DNA from: an uncultured Bacteroidales bacterium | GTDB lineage: Bacteria > Bacteroidota > Bacteroidia > Bacteroidales > UBA932 | Reading direction: 5' to 3' | NCBI GenBank assembly: GCA_946999645.1 | Contig: CAMQDS010000009.1 | Span: forward strand, 1-64,000 | Length of the DNA: 64,000 nucleotides | In this document: one piece after another, positions 9,478-18,254 of the stretch | How the letters are laid out: each line of letters starts with the position of its first letter | Numbering within the stretch: position 1 is the first letter of the stretch | The notes under the pieces: generated by a model | What the model was told of the DNA's origin: nothing | Database searches by the model: none | The model's input: only the letters and a program-made list of their open reading frames with translations | Position numbers and translations under genes: made by a program

Positions 9478-9542
9478 CCAATAATGTAACTTGTGTTAAA
9501 ATGGAGACGCAATGGAATCTAACCTGAATAATTAATAAAAAG

Positions 9543-10286
9543 ATGAACATTGAAATACTCTCAATAGACCTGTCCAACTATTGCTCAAAGCAATGTACTT
9601 TCTGCTATAACCATAGCACACGTGAGGGCAATACGCTTTGGAAGCCGCAGGAGGTGATAGACTTTGCGTTGGACTGTATAGCTCATGGCGTGAAGTCAGT
9701 ATCATTGGGTGGCGGCGAGCCGTTTGAGTATGGGGGCATTTTTGATGTTATAGACGCTCTTTATCCAAAGTGTTATTTGTCGGTTACCTCAAACGGCTTG
9801 CCTTTAGAGAATGAACTGATATGGGGAATGCTGACAGGGCATAAGCCGGACAAGATTCATATAACCATCCACAAACCTGACAATGAAGCAGAAGTGAACA
9901 GGGCGGAACGCCAAGTTCAACGAATCGCGTCAATTGGGGTTAAACCTGGACTGAATTTATTGGTTGGAGCAGATAAGGTTGCTCGGGCTAAAAATGTATA
10001 TGAACGGATGAGCAAGGTGCTGAAAAATGACCAAATAATTCTTGTACCACAGCGTTTCTCCAATACACCAACTTCTAGACAATTGGCTTCAGTGTCTGGC
10101 GGAAAGCCCTTCCAAAGCCCATCTTGCCTGCTGAAATGTCAACGTCCGACGAACTTCTGTTCTGTTTCATGGGACATGAAAGTGAACTCATGCAGTTTTG
10201 CTCCTGACAAAGAACCATTGAAGTCGCTTAATTACAGTGGTTTGATAGAAGCTTTGGAACGAGTGAGGTGGAAAAGTTGCCAATAA
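9543..10286 (+). CDS. Radical SAM protein with a C-terminal cysteine cluster
   Basis: A 247-residue radical SAM protein. The cluster motif is CSKQCTFC (CxxxCxxC, residues about 14-21), followed by the SAM-binding GGGEP (about 58-62) and a SVTSNG strand. The C-terminal part has four further cysteines, including CLLKC and NFC, then SWDMKVNSCSF. This resembles a SPASM or Twitch-type auxiliary iron-sulfur site. The family generates a 5'-deoxyadenosyl radical and often modifies peptides or small molecules. No precursor peptide is evident nearby. Length and ending look complete. It is the last of three genes in the same direction; the zone after it is gene debris. The substrate is unknown. Confidence 0.8.
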   Translation: MNIEILSIDLSNYCSKQCTFCYNHSTREGNTLWKPQEVIDFALDCIAHGVKSVSLGGGEPFEYGGIFDVIDALYPKCYLSVTSNGLPLENELIWGMLTGHKPDKIHITIHKPDNEAEVNRAERQVQRIASIGVKPGLNLLVGADKVARAKNVYERMSKVLKNDQIILVPQRFSNTPTSRQLASVSGGKPFQSPSCLLKCQRPTNFCSVSWDMKVNSCSFAPDKEPLKSLNYSGLIEALERVRWKSCQ

Positions 10287-10336
10287 ACAGCCTTTTTGAT
10301 GAAGTCTGAGTAATATTAAACTACCGTTCATGGTGA

Positions 10337-10555
10337 AATCAAAGCCTGCTTATCTCTTCTACTTCCAACAAGGCAGATTTAAGTATCTTATTGGATGCTT
10401 GTGAGGAGTATATGCTCAACAGAAATACGGCAGAGAAAATTGTATCAGAGGTGATTGAAGCCGTAAAAGGATGGCGAGAATTGGCTGTACGGTCAGGTCT
10501 TTCTAAAAGGGAAATGGATACCTTTGCCGGAGTGTTAGATGGACGAATTATGTGA
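10337..10555 (+). pseudogene. hipA-like toxin, 3' fragment
   Basis: An open frame of 73 codons with no start, preceded by an in-frame TGA. It reads SSTSNKADLSILLDACEEYM, then NRNTAEKIVSEV, VKGWRELAVRSGLSKREM and a short tail to TGA. This matches my recollection of the C-terminus of HipA-type serine/threonine kinases in Bacteroidetes, where AxKIxxEVxxAVxxWR precedes a small hydrophobic ending. HipA proteins are toxins of type II toxin-antitoxin pairs and are usually over 300 residues, so only the last fifth remains. No antitoxin gene is seen. The call is moderate. Confidence 0.5.
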
Positions 10556-10667
10556 AACTTCAATTACTATTTGTTATAGGAAGAGAAATAATATTAATTC
10601 GATGGAAAAAATCAAGAGGTAGAGTTGATTATCTTGAAGCTAAGTACATGACAAAAAATCAAACACA

Positions 10668-11207
10668 TTGATTTTACTTGATCTGAAAGTATTGAGGAGA
10701 GCGTCAGCGATGAAGTTCAGACCCTTAAACATGGTCTCGATAGTCCATCTTCCTTATATGCTGAAAGAGGACAGAAGCAATGGAGTTAACGAAACCCATA
10801 AATTATTTATATGCGTCCAAAAGTTGGAAGCCGAATATGCTGAATTGCCTTTGGTTTCAGAATTAAAAGCCACTATTGATGATGTGGAAAGTCGTGCGCT
10901 CTTCTATGAAATGTGTCATGACTTTGTAGGTAGCGGCATGAGAAGCAGCGATGCCGCATCGGATATTGATGAAACCTTGAAGGACTTTTATGACCGTATA
11001 ATAGTACGTGCATCAGTGAAGGGTTCAATAATCAAAGGTACCCATCATTTGGTTCAGTCAAAACTTATACGCCAATCGGACGATGACGAAATGAAACTGA
11101 CACGTAAAGGCATAAAGTTGCTATATGGTGAAGAAAGCGATGGTGTATTGGATTCCAATAAGGCTACAGATCGATATGATTTTGTTAAACGCATAGATAA
11201 AACGTAG
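10668..11207 (+). pseudogene. Unknown protein, probable 3' part of a decayed gene
   Basis: A 179-codon frame. Its C-terminal two thirds (ALFYEMCHDFVGSGMRSSD, then KGTHHLVQSKLIRQSDDDEM and TRKGIKLLYGEE) looks like genuine folded protein. The first 40 residues look like out-of-frame sequence. Another frame over 10,670-10,790 also reads plausibly (SESIEESVSDEVQTL, SPSSLYAERG) but is broken by stops. A frameshifted gene that has lost its 5' part explains this best. I cannot name the family. It sits among other remnants. Confidence 0.4.
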
Positions 11208-11277
11208 ATAACATGCCGATTGTATCGCCTGTAGAAGGGATGACTAACGTTTACGTTGATATACTGGTATTTGAATG

Positions 11278-11412
11278 ATGGAAACTGATAAGATAACGAT
11301 ATATATGCAGTGCTTGAACTGGACTTGCGGAGAGGAAGCCTACTTTGACATCTTGCTGACAAAAGACGCTGCCGTACACGTGAGTTGGGGAGACAATCAC
11401 TGCGTCACTTGA
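11278..11412 (+). other. 44-residue ORF, likely gene fragment
   Basis: A short frame reading METDKITIYMQCLNWTCGEE and then AAVHVSWGDNHCVT before TGA. The phrase ending in WGD resembles the VxVDWGDG strand found near the N-terminus of some Bacteroidales surface proteins. It is too short to be such a protein, and the flanks 11,208-11,277 and 11,413-11,462 hold nothing recognisable. I regard it as debris in the decay zone. Confidence 0.25.
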
Positions 11413-11462
11413 GGAATTACTTTGAGGCGTAGCAGTGGGTGGAACATATATACCCCAAGAAT

Positions 11463-11765
11463 TCAAAACTGTCTCACGACAGGTTCGTTATCTACATCGA
11501 GTCCTACGTTAATAACCTCGTTGGCATCAAGCACTTCCTCCCAATAGGTTTGATGGACATCTTCAAGCTCCAGACAATGTCCATTTCTATATATGAGACC
11601 ATAGGCGAGAAGCTTTTCCAATCGGCTCTCATCATAGTCCACAAGTTTCAAAGCATCGTCATTCTTGAACGACACAGTTTTTCGCTTCTCGAACATCTCA
11701 TGCAGAATCTTCTGCTCGTTGTTCAAGATGCGTATCAAATCTTTTATGGTGCGGAATGATGCCAT
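11463..11765 (-). CDS. Small protein downstream of mcrC, possibly truncated
   Basis: A 100-residue protein beginning MASFRTIKDLIRILNNEQKI, mainly helical and charged, with no signal peptide. It starts 12 bases after the mcrC stop on the same strand, so it is probably transcribed with mcrBC. My impression is that similar N-termini begin longer proteins of several hundred residues in Bacteroidetes. If so, this gene has lost its 3' part where the debris zone begins. I cannot give a function. It may be an accessory subunit of the restriction system or simply a linked fragment. Confidence 0.5.
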   Translation of the reverse strand: MASFRTIKDLIRILNNEQKILHEMFEKRKTVSFKNDDALKLVDYDESRLEKLLAYGLIYRNGHCLELEDVHQTYWEEVLDANEVINVGLDVDNEPVVRQF

Positions 11766-11777
11766 ATGCTAATCGGT

Positions 11778-12827
11778 TTATAATGATACTGCTATTTTTG
11801 ATAGCTGTTCTTTAATCTTCTCAAACTGGCAGTTTAGGTCAAGGGTTTTTACTGAAAAACGATTAGCCCCAAAAGTGAATGATTCGTTGGGAGTAATATC
11901 TTCTTCAGTTTTGGCATAGAGCAACATACCGCTTGTATTGCCTGTTTGTTTTGCATCGTGGTTTTTGACGTAAGCGTAAATCTGATATAGATTGTTTGTG
12001 TGGAACATCTTTTTCCCATAAAGCCCAGTTGAAAGCGTTTTGCCGTAATACTTCGCATCAATTATCAGTGTCCTACCGCTATTATTGCCTGTAAGCATGA
12101 TGTCGGTATTCATCGTAGGCAGTAACTGAATAGTGGCAGGATCTTCCTTCAAATCCCATTTCACTTGGGAAGGCATTGCATGAAGCTCTGGGAAATGCTT
12201 CCTATAGAACTCCAGGATGAACTTCTCGTACAGACGAGACATGGTTTCATCGCCAAATGTCATCGTCTTGAATGTTCCTCCATCGGTAGAGAGTAAAAGG
12301 TCATACCACACAAAGTAGCAGATGTTCATAAGCATCATATAGTTACGATTGTCTCTTCGATATTGGAGTCTTGACCAATCTATGCTTTTACCCTCCAAGA
12401 ACGATACATTGTTGAAATATCCACTCAATCGCTTCAATGACTGCTTGTTCTCCTTTTCAACATCTTTGTGTGAAAGCAAGGCAGTTAAGGTGCAGCGAAT
12501 AATCTGGTTATAGATGTTGTCAATGGATAGTTCATCAAACTCACACGAAAGCCGTTGCTCATGCTGTACGAGCAATTTGATGGATTCAGGCATATTGATT
12601 TTACCACACAGGGATGTGAGCGGCTCCACCTTTTCGATATAGGTCTGGTAGAGTCCCTGTTTCAACTGCTTGCTTACACCTTTGATAAGGATTGCAGCGC
12701 ACAGATTGGCAATGTTATCAAACTTCTCAGACTTGATTGATTCGTATTGTCGCTCGTTCAAGACCTGAAAAGCATAAGATAACATGTAATAGATATTGCG
12801 AATTAATATGCCTTTGTCAACTGTCAT
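11778..12827 (-). CDS. mcrC: McrC-type nuclease subunit of a type IV restriction system
   Basis: A 349-residue protein. The N-terminus (RNIYYMLSYAFQVL) is the usual start of the McrC family (5-methylcytosine restriction system subunit). The C-terminal half has a PD-(D/E)XK-type site: DIMLTGNNSGRTLIIDAKYY gives the acidic residue, strand and D-A-K triad. McrC is the nuclease that works with the McrB motor to cut modified foreign DNA. The gene overlaps the 3' end of mcrB by 4 bases, which confirms the pairing. Length agrees with the family. Confidence 0.9.
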   Translation of the reverse strand: MTVDKGILIRNIYYMLSYAFQVLNERQYESIKSEKFDNIANLCAAILIKGVSKQLKQGLYQTYIEKVEPLTSLCGKINMPESIKLLVQHEQRLSCEFDELSIDNIYNQIIRCTLTALLSHKDVEKENKQSLKRLSGYFNNVSFLEGKSIDWSRLQYRRDNRNYMMLMNICYFVWYDLLLSTDGGTFKTMTFGDETMSRLYEKFILEFYRKHFPELHAMPSQVKWDLKEDPATIQLLPTMNTDIMLTGNNSGRTLIIDAKYYGKTLSTGLYGKKMFHTNNLYQIYAYVKNHDAKQTGNTSGMLLYAKTEEDITPNESFTFGANRFSVKTLDLNCQFEKIKEQLSKIAVSL

Positions 12828-15043
12828 TCTACTGTTTTGGTTAATTTCTCAATCCAATCCTTTACCTTGTCCTCGTTGTCAAACCAATACTCTTTGATTG
12901 TAGGTATGATGTCGTAGTTCACAACTGCTTGTAAGTGCGATTTTATGTCGTTGTCATCTGATGAAAAACCGCAGAAATAACTGTGGCCAATCACGAAACC
13001 TTCGCCCAGGGCGGCATCTTCAGTGATTTCTTTGTTCAATGCGATGATTGTGTCTATGAGATTATCAAACGATTCATTATTAACACTTTTCTTGTAGTCA
13101 ATAAATGTTTCTGCCTTAAATGCTGGCTGCATTGTGTAGAAACTGAAACGGCGACGGAGTGCATAGTCTATGACCGCAAGACTACGGTCGGCGGTGTTCA
13201 TCATTCCAATGATGTGAAGGTTCTTTGGAACGGTGAACTCTTCATCTTCCTTAGTTTGATAGCTGAGACGTAATGTTTCTTTACCACGCTTGTCAGCTTC
13301 AATGAGCATCAGCAACTCCCCAAAGATTTTGCTGATGTTTCCTCGGTTAATTTCATCGATGATGAAGAAGTAGTCGTTTGCATGATCAAACTTTGCCTTC
13401 ATGCAAAACTGATATAAAACACCTTCACGAAGTTCAAAACCACCTTCTTCCGACGGCTTATATCCCATAATGAAATCCTCATAGGACGTGTTCTGGTGGA
13501 ACTGGACAAACTGAACTCTGTCCTTATCAACCACACCCATAATGGAGTATGCCAGTCGCTTGGCAGCAAAAGTCTTACCTACACCAGGCGCTCCCTGTAA
13601 CACAATGTTCTTTTTGCGCTTGAGAAGCCCAACGAGAGTGTCGTAGTTCTTCTCTTCCATATATACTTCTGAGAGGAAGTCTTGTTTTGTGTAGGTTGGC
13701 AAAGCATCTGGCCCTTCCTCGTTAGTTTTATTGTTGATGCCAAGTATGTCGAATATCCGGGCTACATAGTCAGGATATTTGGTGATGTCTGTCAGCGTTT
13801 TATTGACTATAGTACCTTCAGTCTCATCCCATTCTCCTTTAGCACGCCAATCGACCTTGCGTTGAGAGCCGTATTCGGAGTATTTGCTTGCATCATAATA
13901 GTATTCCGAGGTTACTACACCCCAACCAAGATATTTCTTATGACCTTTCTTGACTATGATGACATCGCCAATCTGCATTTCGTTAGCAAATTCCCAGTTA
14001 GCCAGAGCAGCATTCTTGGCGCTCGTGGATACATCGCTTTGTTTGACAATCTCTTGTCGCATTTCCTCTTTTGTCTCATACTGAGTCAGGTCGCCCAATT
14101 CATGCCAACCAAGCCCCATAATGCCGCCTGCATAGAATTGATGCCACATGGAAGCCTTCTCTCCTGGTGCATATACCCAGTAGTGTGTTTTGCGGATAGA
14201 GGTATATTCTCCTTCACTGTCTTTCACAACGTCGCTGGATGAATGGCTCTCCGAACTTTTGTCATCTTTCGGAACTTTCTGGTTTGCCTCCCTTATTTTT
14301 TGATTTTCTTCCTCTGAGCGTATCCATGCCTTCAATGAGAAATCTGGAAGACTTTTTATCTCCGTTTTCCCAGACTCAATATGATGCTTTACCTTCTCAA
14401 GAAGAAGCAGATAGTCTTCTCCAGAAAGGGCATTGTTCATTTTTTCATAAACGACATCACCCAAATCAATAAATTCTTTTGTATCCAGATACCAACGATT
14501 TCTTCCATCAAGATTGAGGAAGAAGTCAGGGCGAATCCAATACAACCCCATGGTGATATTCCATTTCACGCCTTTCTGTTGCAAGACTTTATCGTATATG
14601 TCCTTGAAAGCATTGCGAGTGGCACTATTGGGATTGTCTGCAAAATCTAATGCGGCAACGAATATCTCCCATAAATTGTCGATGTCGTTTGCGCCTCTGT
14701 CTTTCTTGAAATAATAGAAGGTGCCAGCTTGCATATTGACAACTGGAATGCCATCAAAATATTCAGGAACAGAAGACATAACATTCAGTCGCTCCGCAAA
14801 CTCTTTTGCGATGGCGATTCTATTCTCTGTTTTCAGAGCCTTATTGAATAATCCAAAAAGAGTAAATGGGTCAATATCCAAGAAGTCGGCATCAGAATCG
14901 TCCAACTTAGGAAGTTTCATTTTGCTGTTCTCGAATACGTTACGAACGATTGTTACCAGTTCTCTACGCTTGCTTTTATACGGAACCAACTTGTCTGCCA
15001 GTTCCTGATAGAACTCTATCCACGTATATTTCGATGTTGCCAT
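12824..15043 (-). CDS. mcrB: McrB-type GTPase with an EVE domain
   Basis: A 739-residue protein. Residues 1 to about 240 form a helical N-terminal region. Residues about 287-435 (HYWVYAPGEKASMW, GGIMGLGW, IGDVIIVKKG, YLGWGVV) form an EVE domain, a PUA-like fold that reads modified bases. An AAA+ motor follows: Walker A GAPGVGKT (484-491), Walker B IIDEINRGN (about 560-568), the McrB signature MNTADRS (615-621) and an arginine patch RRR at about 629-631. McrB hydrolyses GTP to translocate DNA and activate McrC, encoded next with a 4-base overlap. The EVE domain in place of the E. coli N-terminal reader suggests recognition of modified cytosine or another modified base. It begins 76 bases from the mnmE stop, across the likely island boundary. 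Confidence 0.9.
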   Translation of the reverse strand: MATSKYTWIEFYQELADKLVPYKSKRRELVTIVRNVFENSKMKLPKLDDSDADFLDIDPFTLFGLFNKALKTENRIAIAKEFAERLNVMSSVPEYFDGIPVVNMQAGTFYYFKKDRGANDIDNLWEIFVAALDFADNPNSATRNAFKDIYDKVLQQKGVKWNITMGLYWIRPDFFLNLDGRNRWYLDTKEFIDLGDVVYEKMNNALSGEDYLLLLEKVKHHIESGKTEIKSLPDFSLKAWIRSEEENQKIREANQKVPKDDKSSESHSSSDVVKDSEGEYTSIRKTHYWVYAPGEKASMWHQFYAGGIMGLGWHELGDLTQYETKEEMRQEIVKQSDVSTSAKNAALANWEFANEMQIGDVIIVKKGHKKYLGWGVVTSEYYYDASKYSEYGSQRKVDWRAKGEWDETEGTIVNKTLTDITKYPDYVARIFDILGINNKTNEEGPDALPTYTKQDFLSEVYMEEKNYDTLVGLLKRKKNIVLQGAPGVGKTFAAKRLAYSIMGVVDKDRVQFVQFHQNTSYEDFIMGYKPSEEGGFELREGVLYQFCMKAKFDHANDYFFIIDEINRGNISKIFGELLMLIEADKRGKETLRLSYQTKEDEEFTVPKNLHIIGMMNTADRSLAVIDYALRRRFSFYTMQPAFKAETFIDYKKSVNNESFDNLIDTIIALNKEITEDAALGEGFVIGHSYFCGFSSDDNDIKSHLQAVVNYDIIPTIKEYWFDNEDKVKDWIEKLTKTVE

Positions 15044-15104
15044 AATTACTTATCAGTTAGGTTTTCTAATACTCTTGGAGGGCTTCTTGCTCTTGGGCGG
15101 TGAG

Positions 15105-15122
15105 GTTGGTTCGGTGCAGTTA
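15105..15122 (-). other. Candidate island attachment site at the 3' end of mnmE
   Basis: The accessory block starts immediately beyond the mnmE stop. The boundary itself is inferred. The last 18 bases of mnmE, TTCTGTATTGGGAAGTAA, differ at one position from the sequence I remember as the attachment core of the SGI1 island family, which also integrates at the end of trmE/mnmE. The matching bases cover the end of mnmE and part of the adjacent codons. I found no second copy in the window, so the other end would lie to the left of base 1. No integrase gene is in view. Confidence 0.4.
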
Positions 15123-16571
15123 CTTCCCAATACAGAAGTTCTTAAAAATGTTTCCAAGAACTTCATCAGTTGTAATATCCATGCCCGTGATTGAGGAGAG
15201 GGCATTGACTGCTTCATGGAGATCTGCGGATATAAGGTCGGTAAGTAGGGAAGTGTCAAGACCATTTTTAACTTTCAAAAGACTTTCATAAGCATCTTTC
15301 AAAGCTCGATAGTGACGGACATTTGTAACTAATGTGGTGTCACTTCCAGTTGTCATTTCCGACTGCATATTAAATAATGTGTTCTTTAATTCATCAATTC
15401 CAAAGTTCTTGGCAGCAGATAACTTTATTATTTTAGTTCTATTAGTAACTAATTTTGTATTAATTAAAGAAACAATATTGTTTAATGTGGAAACATTTTT
15501 GTTTTCATTATCATCCTTATCAAAAATATCTTTTTTATTTAAAACAAGTATGATTTTCTGCTCTTGAGAACTACATTTAGAAAGGATATAATTGGCTTGC
15601 TCTAATACATCTTTTTCATTAAGGCTTCCATCAATGACACCTATGACAATATCTGCTTTCGAAAGCTTTTCCAATGATTTTTCTATACCTATTTTTTCAA
15701 TGATTTCTGTAGTTTCTCTTATTCCAGCTGTATCTATCAGTCGGAAATTTACTCCTTCAATTATGAAATTTTCTTCAACTGTATCTCTTGTCGTTCCAGG
15801 AATATCTGACACAATAGCTCTGTCCTCTCCAATGAGTGCATTTAACAATGTGCTTTTCCCACTATTAGCAGCACCTACAATTGCTACAGGTATTCCTGTT
15901 CTTATGGCATTACCAAGGTGGAAAGATTTAATAAGGTCATTTATATGAGTTGAAATTTTTTTAAGCAGTTCTTTTAGTTTACTTCTATCTGCAAATTCAA
16001 CATCTTCTTCGCTAAAATCGAGTTCTAGTTCCATCAAAGACAGCATATTGAGCAATTCTGCCCTCATTTCCATAAGTTCTTTAGAGAAACCTCCTCGGAG
16101 TTGATTGAAGGCTAATCTGTGTGAAGCAGCGTTTTGTGATGCTATAATATCTGCAACCGATTCTGCTTGAGCCAAATCTAATTTTCCATTCATATAGGCT
16201 CTTTGGGTAAATTCTCCATGCATTGCAATCCTTGCACCTGCTTCACATACCAATCTGATAATTTCTGATGTAATATATGAAGATGCATGACAAGATATTT
16301 CGGCAGAATCTTCTCCTGTATATGAATGAGGTTTTTTGAATATACTTACCAAGACATCATCCAAAGGAAGATCATCATTATTGTATACAGTGCCAAAGTG
16401 TAGGGTATATCCTTTAAAATCAATTGCTTTCCCTTTTTTAAATTTTATTATTTTATCAAGAATAATAAACGTATCCTTACCGCTAATTCTTATTATGCTG
16501 ACTGCACCTGTCCCAGGAAGGGTAGCAGGAGCCACAATAGTGTCACTATATAGTAAATCTTTATATATCAT
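15120..16571 (-). CDS. mnmE: tRNA modification GTPase MnmE
   Basis: Together with MnmG, MnmE installs the carboxymethylaminomethyl group on wobble uridine 34 of certain tRNAs. The sequence has the N-terminal folate-binding domain (DTIVAPATLPGTGAVSIIRI), a helical domain, and an inserted G domain with GAANSGKSTLLN (G1), DIPGTTRDT (G2), DTAGIRE (G3) and NKKD (G4). It ends in the diagnostic FCIGK, whose cysteine is essential. I chose the start at the second methionine (MIYKDLLYSDT), giving 483 residues; an upstream ATG at 16,595 would add eight. It stands at the border between the accessory island and the core chromosome and is divergent from recF. Confidence 0.95.
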   Translation of the reverse strand: MIYKDLLYSDTIVAPATLPGTGAVSIIRISGKDTFIILDKIIKFKKGKAIDFKGYTLHFGTVYNNDDLPLDDVLVSIFKKPHSYTGEDSAEISCHASSYITSEIIRLVCEAGARIAMHGEFTQRAYMNGKLDLAQAESVADIIASQNAASHRLAFNQLRGGFSKELMEMRAELLNMLSLMELELDFSEEDVEFADRSKLKELLKKISTHINDLIKSFHLGNAIRTGIPVAIVGAANSGKSTLLNALIGEDRAIVSDIPGTTRDTVEENFIIEGVNFRLIDTAGIRETTEIIEKIGIEKSLEKLSKADIVIGVIDGSLNEKDVLEQANYILSKCSSQEQKIILVLNKKDIFDKDDNENKNVSTLNNIVSLINTKLVTNRTKIIKLSAAKNFGIDELKNTLFNMQSEMTTGSDTTLVTNVRHYRALKDAYESLLKVKNGLDTSLLTDLISADLHEAVNALSSITGMDITTDEVLGNIFKNFCIGK

Positions 16572-16800
16572 ATTTCTAAATTGTAACTCTTGCATTAAAC
16601 ATTCAATAGAGTTATTGCTACAAATTTACTAAATTATCAAAATCGTAGCACACTCATTTTTAACTTAGAAAACAGATGACTATTCAATAAGGTAAATCTG
16701 TAGTAATATTTGCAGATAAATGTTTATCTTCGCTGGGGAATAGGCACCTCGCTTTTATGCTAATGCAATATTTTAATTTCAATGGAATTAACTGCAATAT

Positions 16801-17904
16801 ATGGCAATTTTACGCAAAATAGTAGTTTCTGATTTTAGGAACATAAAACTTTCTGAACTTGAGTTTTCTCCTAATATCAACTGTATATCAGGAGGTAATG
16901 GAGAAGGCAAAACAAATCTTCTTGATGCCATATATTATCTTTCAATGACAAAAAGTGCGTTTAATACATCAGACCGTTTTAATTTCAGATATGGAACGGA
17001 TATGTTTGCTATTTCTGGCAAATATGCAATGTTAAATGCTCCTGAATCTGTATTTTCAATACAGGTAAGTTCTTCCGGAGAAAAGAAAGTAAAGGTAGAT
17101 GGTAAACCATATTCTAAAATATCTGATCATATTGGTAAAATACCTGTCGTAATTATTTCTCCAGCAGATAGTTCTATGGTAAGCGATTCTGGAGAAGAAA
17201 GAAGACGATTTATGAATGGGGTACTTTCACAAATGTACCGTTCTTATTTGTCTGATATGCAGCAGTATAATAAAATTCTCCTACAACGTAATCGCTTATT
17301 GAAAGGGAAAATTGTTAAGGATGATTTATTGGAAGTGTATGATGAAAGGCTAGCAGATTTTGCCGATAATATATTTAAGGAAAGAAATAAATTTGTTGAG
17401 TCTCTTTGTCCAATAATTCAAAAGTATTATTCAGATTTGTCAGGCGATAAAGAAAGTATATCAATAGTTTATTCTTCAGATTTGCAAAAAGGAAATCTTA
17501 GAGACTTGTTGTCTGCCAATAGAGAAAAGGACAGAATATTGGGATATACTTCTTCTGGTATTCAAAGAGATGATTTGCTTTTCAAACTTAATGGGCATTC
17601 CATTAGGAGGTGTGGCTCCCAAGGACAGCAAAAATCGTTTTTGGTCTCTTTAAAGTTTGCCCAATATGAAATAATGAAAAAAAATTATGGCTTTTCACCT
17701 ATCCTTCTACTTGATGATGTTTTCGACAAATTAGATATGGATAGAATTTCAAATCTTTTGTCGATGGTGTCAGGAAATGAGTTTGGGCAGATTTTTATAA
17801 CTGATAGCAACAAAGTAAGGATGTCGGGGATTGTTGACAATCTTACTGAAGACAGATCTTATTTTGTAACAGAGTGTGGTAATTTTAAGAAGGAGTCTTT
17901 CTGA
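16801..17904 (+). CDS. recF: DNA replication and repair protein RecF
   Basis: A 367-residue SMC-like ATPase that helps load RecA at gaps with RecO and RecR. It has the Walker A GGNGEGKTN near residue 32, an ABC signature region (SSGIQRDDLLFKLNGHS and GSQGQQKSFLVSL) and Walker B LLLDDVFDKLD near the C-terminus. Length fits the family. The gene opens a tight + strand series with the DUF721 gene (2-base gap), pdxB and the DUF4301 gene. This recF-DUF721 pairing is common in Bacteroidetes. The 229-base gap to the divergent mnmE holds its promoter. Confidence 0.95.
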   Translation: MAILRKIVVSDFRNIKLSELEFSPNINCISGGNGEGKTNLLDAIYYLSMTKSAFNTSDRFNFRYGTDMFAISGKYAMLNAPESVFSIQVSSSGEKKVKVDGKPYSKISDHIGKIPVVIISPADSSMVSDSGEERRRFMNGVLSQMYRSYLSDMQQYNKILLQRNRLLKGKIVKDDLLEVYDERLADFADNIFKERNKFVESLCPIIQKYYSDLSGDKESISIVYSSDLQKGNLRDLLSANREKDRILGYTSSGIQRDDLLFKLNGHSIRRCGSQGQQKSFLVSLKFAQYEIMKKNYGFSPILLLDDVFDKLDMDRISNLLSMVSGNEFGQIFITDSNKVRMSGIVDNLTEDRSYFVTECGNFKKESF

Positions 17905-17906
17905 TT

Positions 17907-18254
17907 ATGTATTATAGTGATAAAAAAACGGTTAGGATAGAAAGGAAGGAAGCTGTACGTATGGAGGAAATTATCCATATGTACATAAAGAGCCTAAAAC
18001 TTTCTGCAGAACTCAATCGTCAAAGGGTATATGTTGCATGGGCAAAGGTGTCAGGTGCGGCACAATATACTTTAGACAGATATATGAAAAGTGGAGTCCT
18101 TCATTGTGTAATATCTTCTTCTATGGTAAGAACTCAACTTTATTTAAATAGAAAACGTATTGTTGATATGATTAATAAAGAATTGGATAATGATGAACTT
18201 TTCATAAAAGAAGATAAAGTAGAAAATTATGTTAAGTCAATTGTTCTTAAATAA
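17907..18254 (+). CDS. DUF721 (DciA-like) protein
   Basis: A 115-residue protein of the DUF721 family, related to DciA, which helps load the replicative helicase in bacteria lacking DnaC. The core reads VYVAWAKVSGAAQYTLDRYM, then GVLHCVISSSMVRTQLYLNR, the family's small KH-like fold. The first 18 residues before MEEIIHMYI are not typical, so translation may begin at 17,961. It follows recF by 2 bases and abuts pdxB, fitting a replication-linked role. Confidence 0.8.
   Translation: MYYSDKKTVRIERKEAVRMEEIIHMYIKSLKLSAELNRQRVYVAWAKVSGAAQYTLDRYMKSGVLHCVISSSMVRTQLYLNRKRIVDMINKELDNDELFIKEDKVENYVKSIVLK

Noticed and set aside
10262..10285. CCAATAAACAG at the end of the radical SAM gene as a second attachment site
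   Set aside because: It shares only a short, imperfect stretch with the mnmE end; this is within chance.
9543..10286. Radical SAM protein as a prokaryotic viperin
   Set aside because: The cluster motif and C-terminal cysteine pattern do not fit the viperin type, and no nucleotide kinase lies nearby.
15053..15265. 70-residue minus-strand frame across the mnmE end
   Set aside because: It runs out of frame through mnmE and the spacer; its composition is not protein-like.
16572..16800. TTTG/TATCTTCG pair near 16,710-16,735 as the recF promoter
   Set aside because: The spacing is about 12 bases, not the 19 or so expected.
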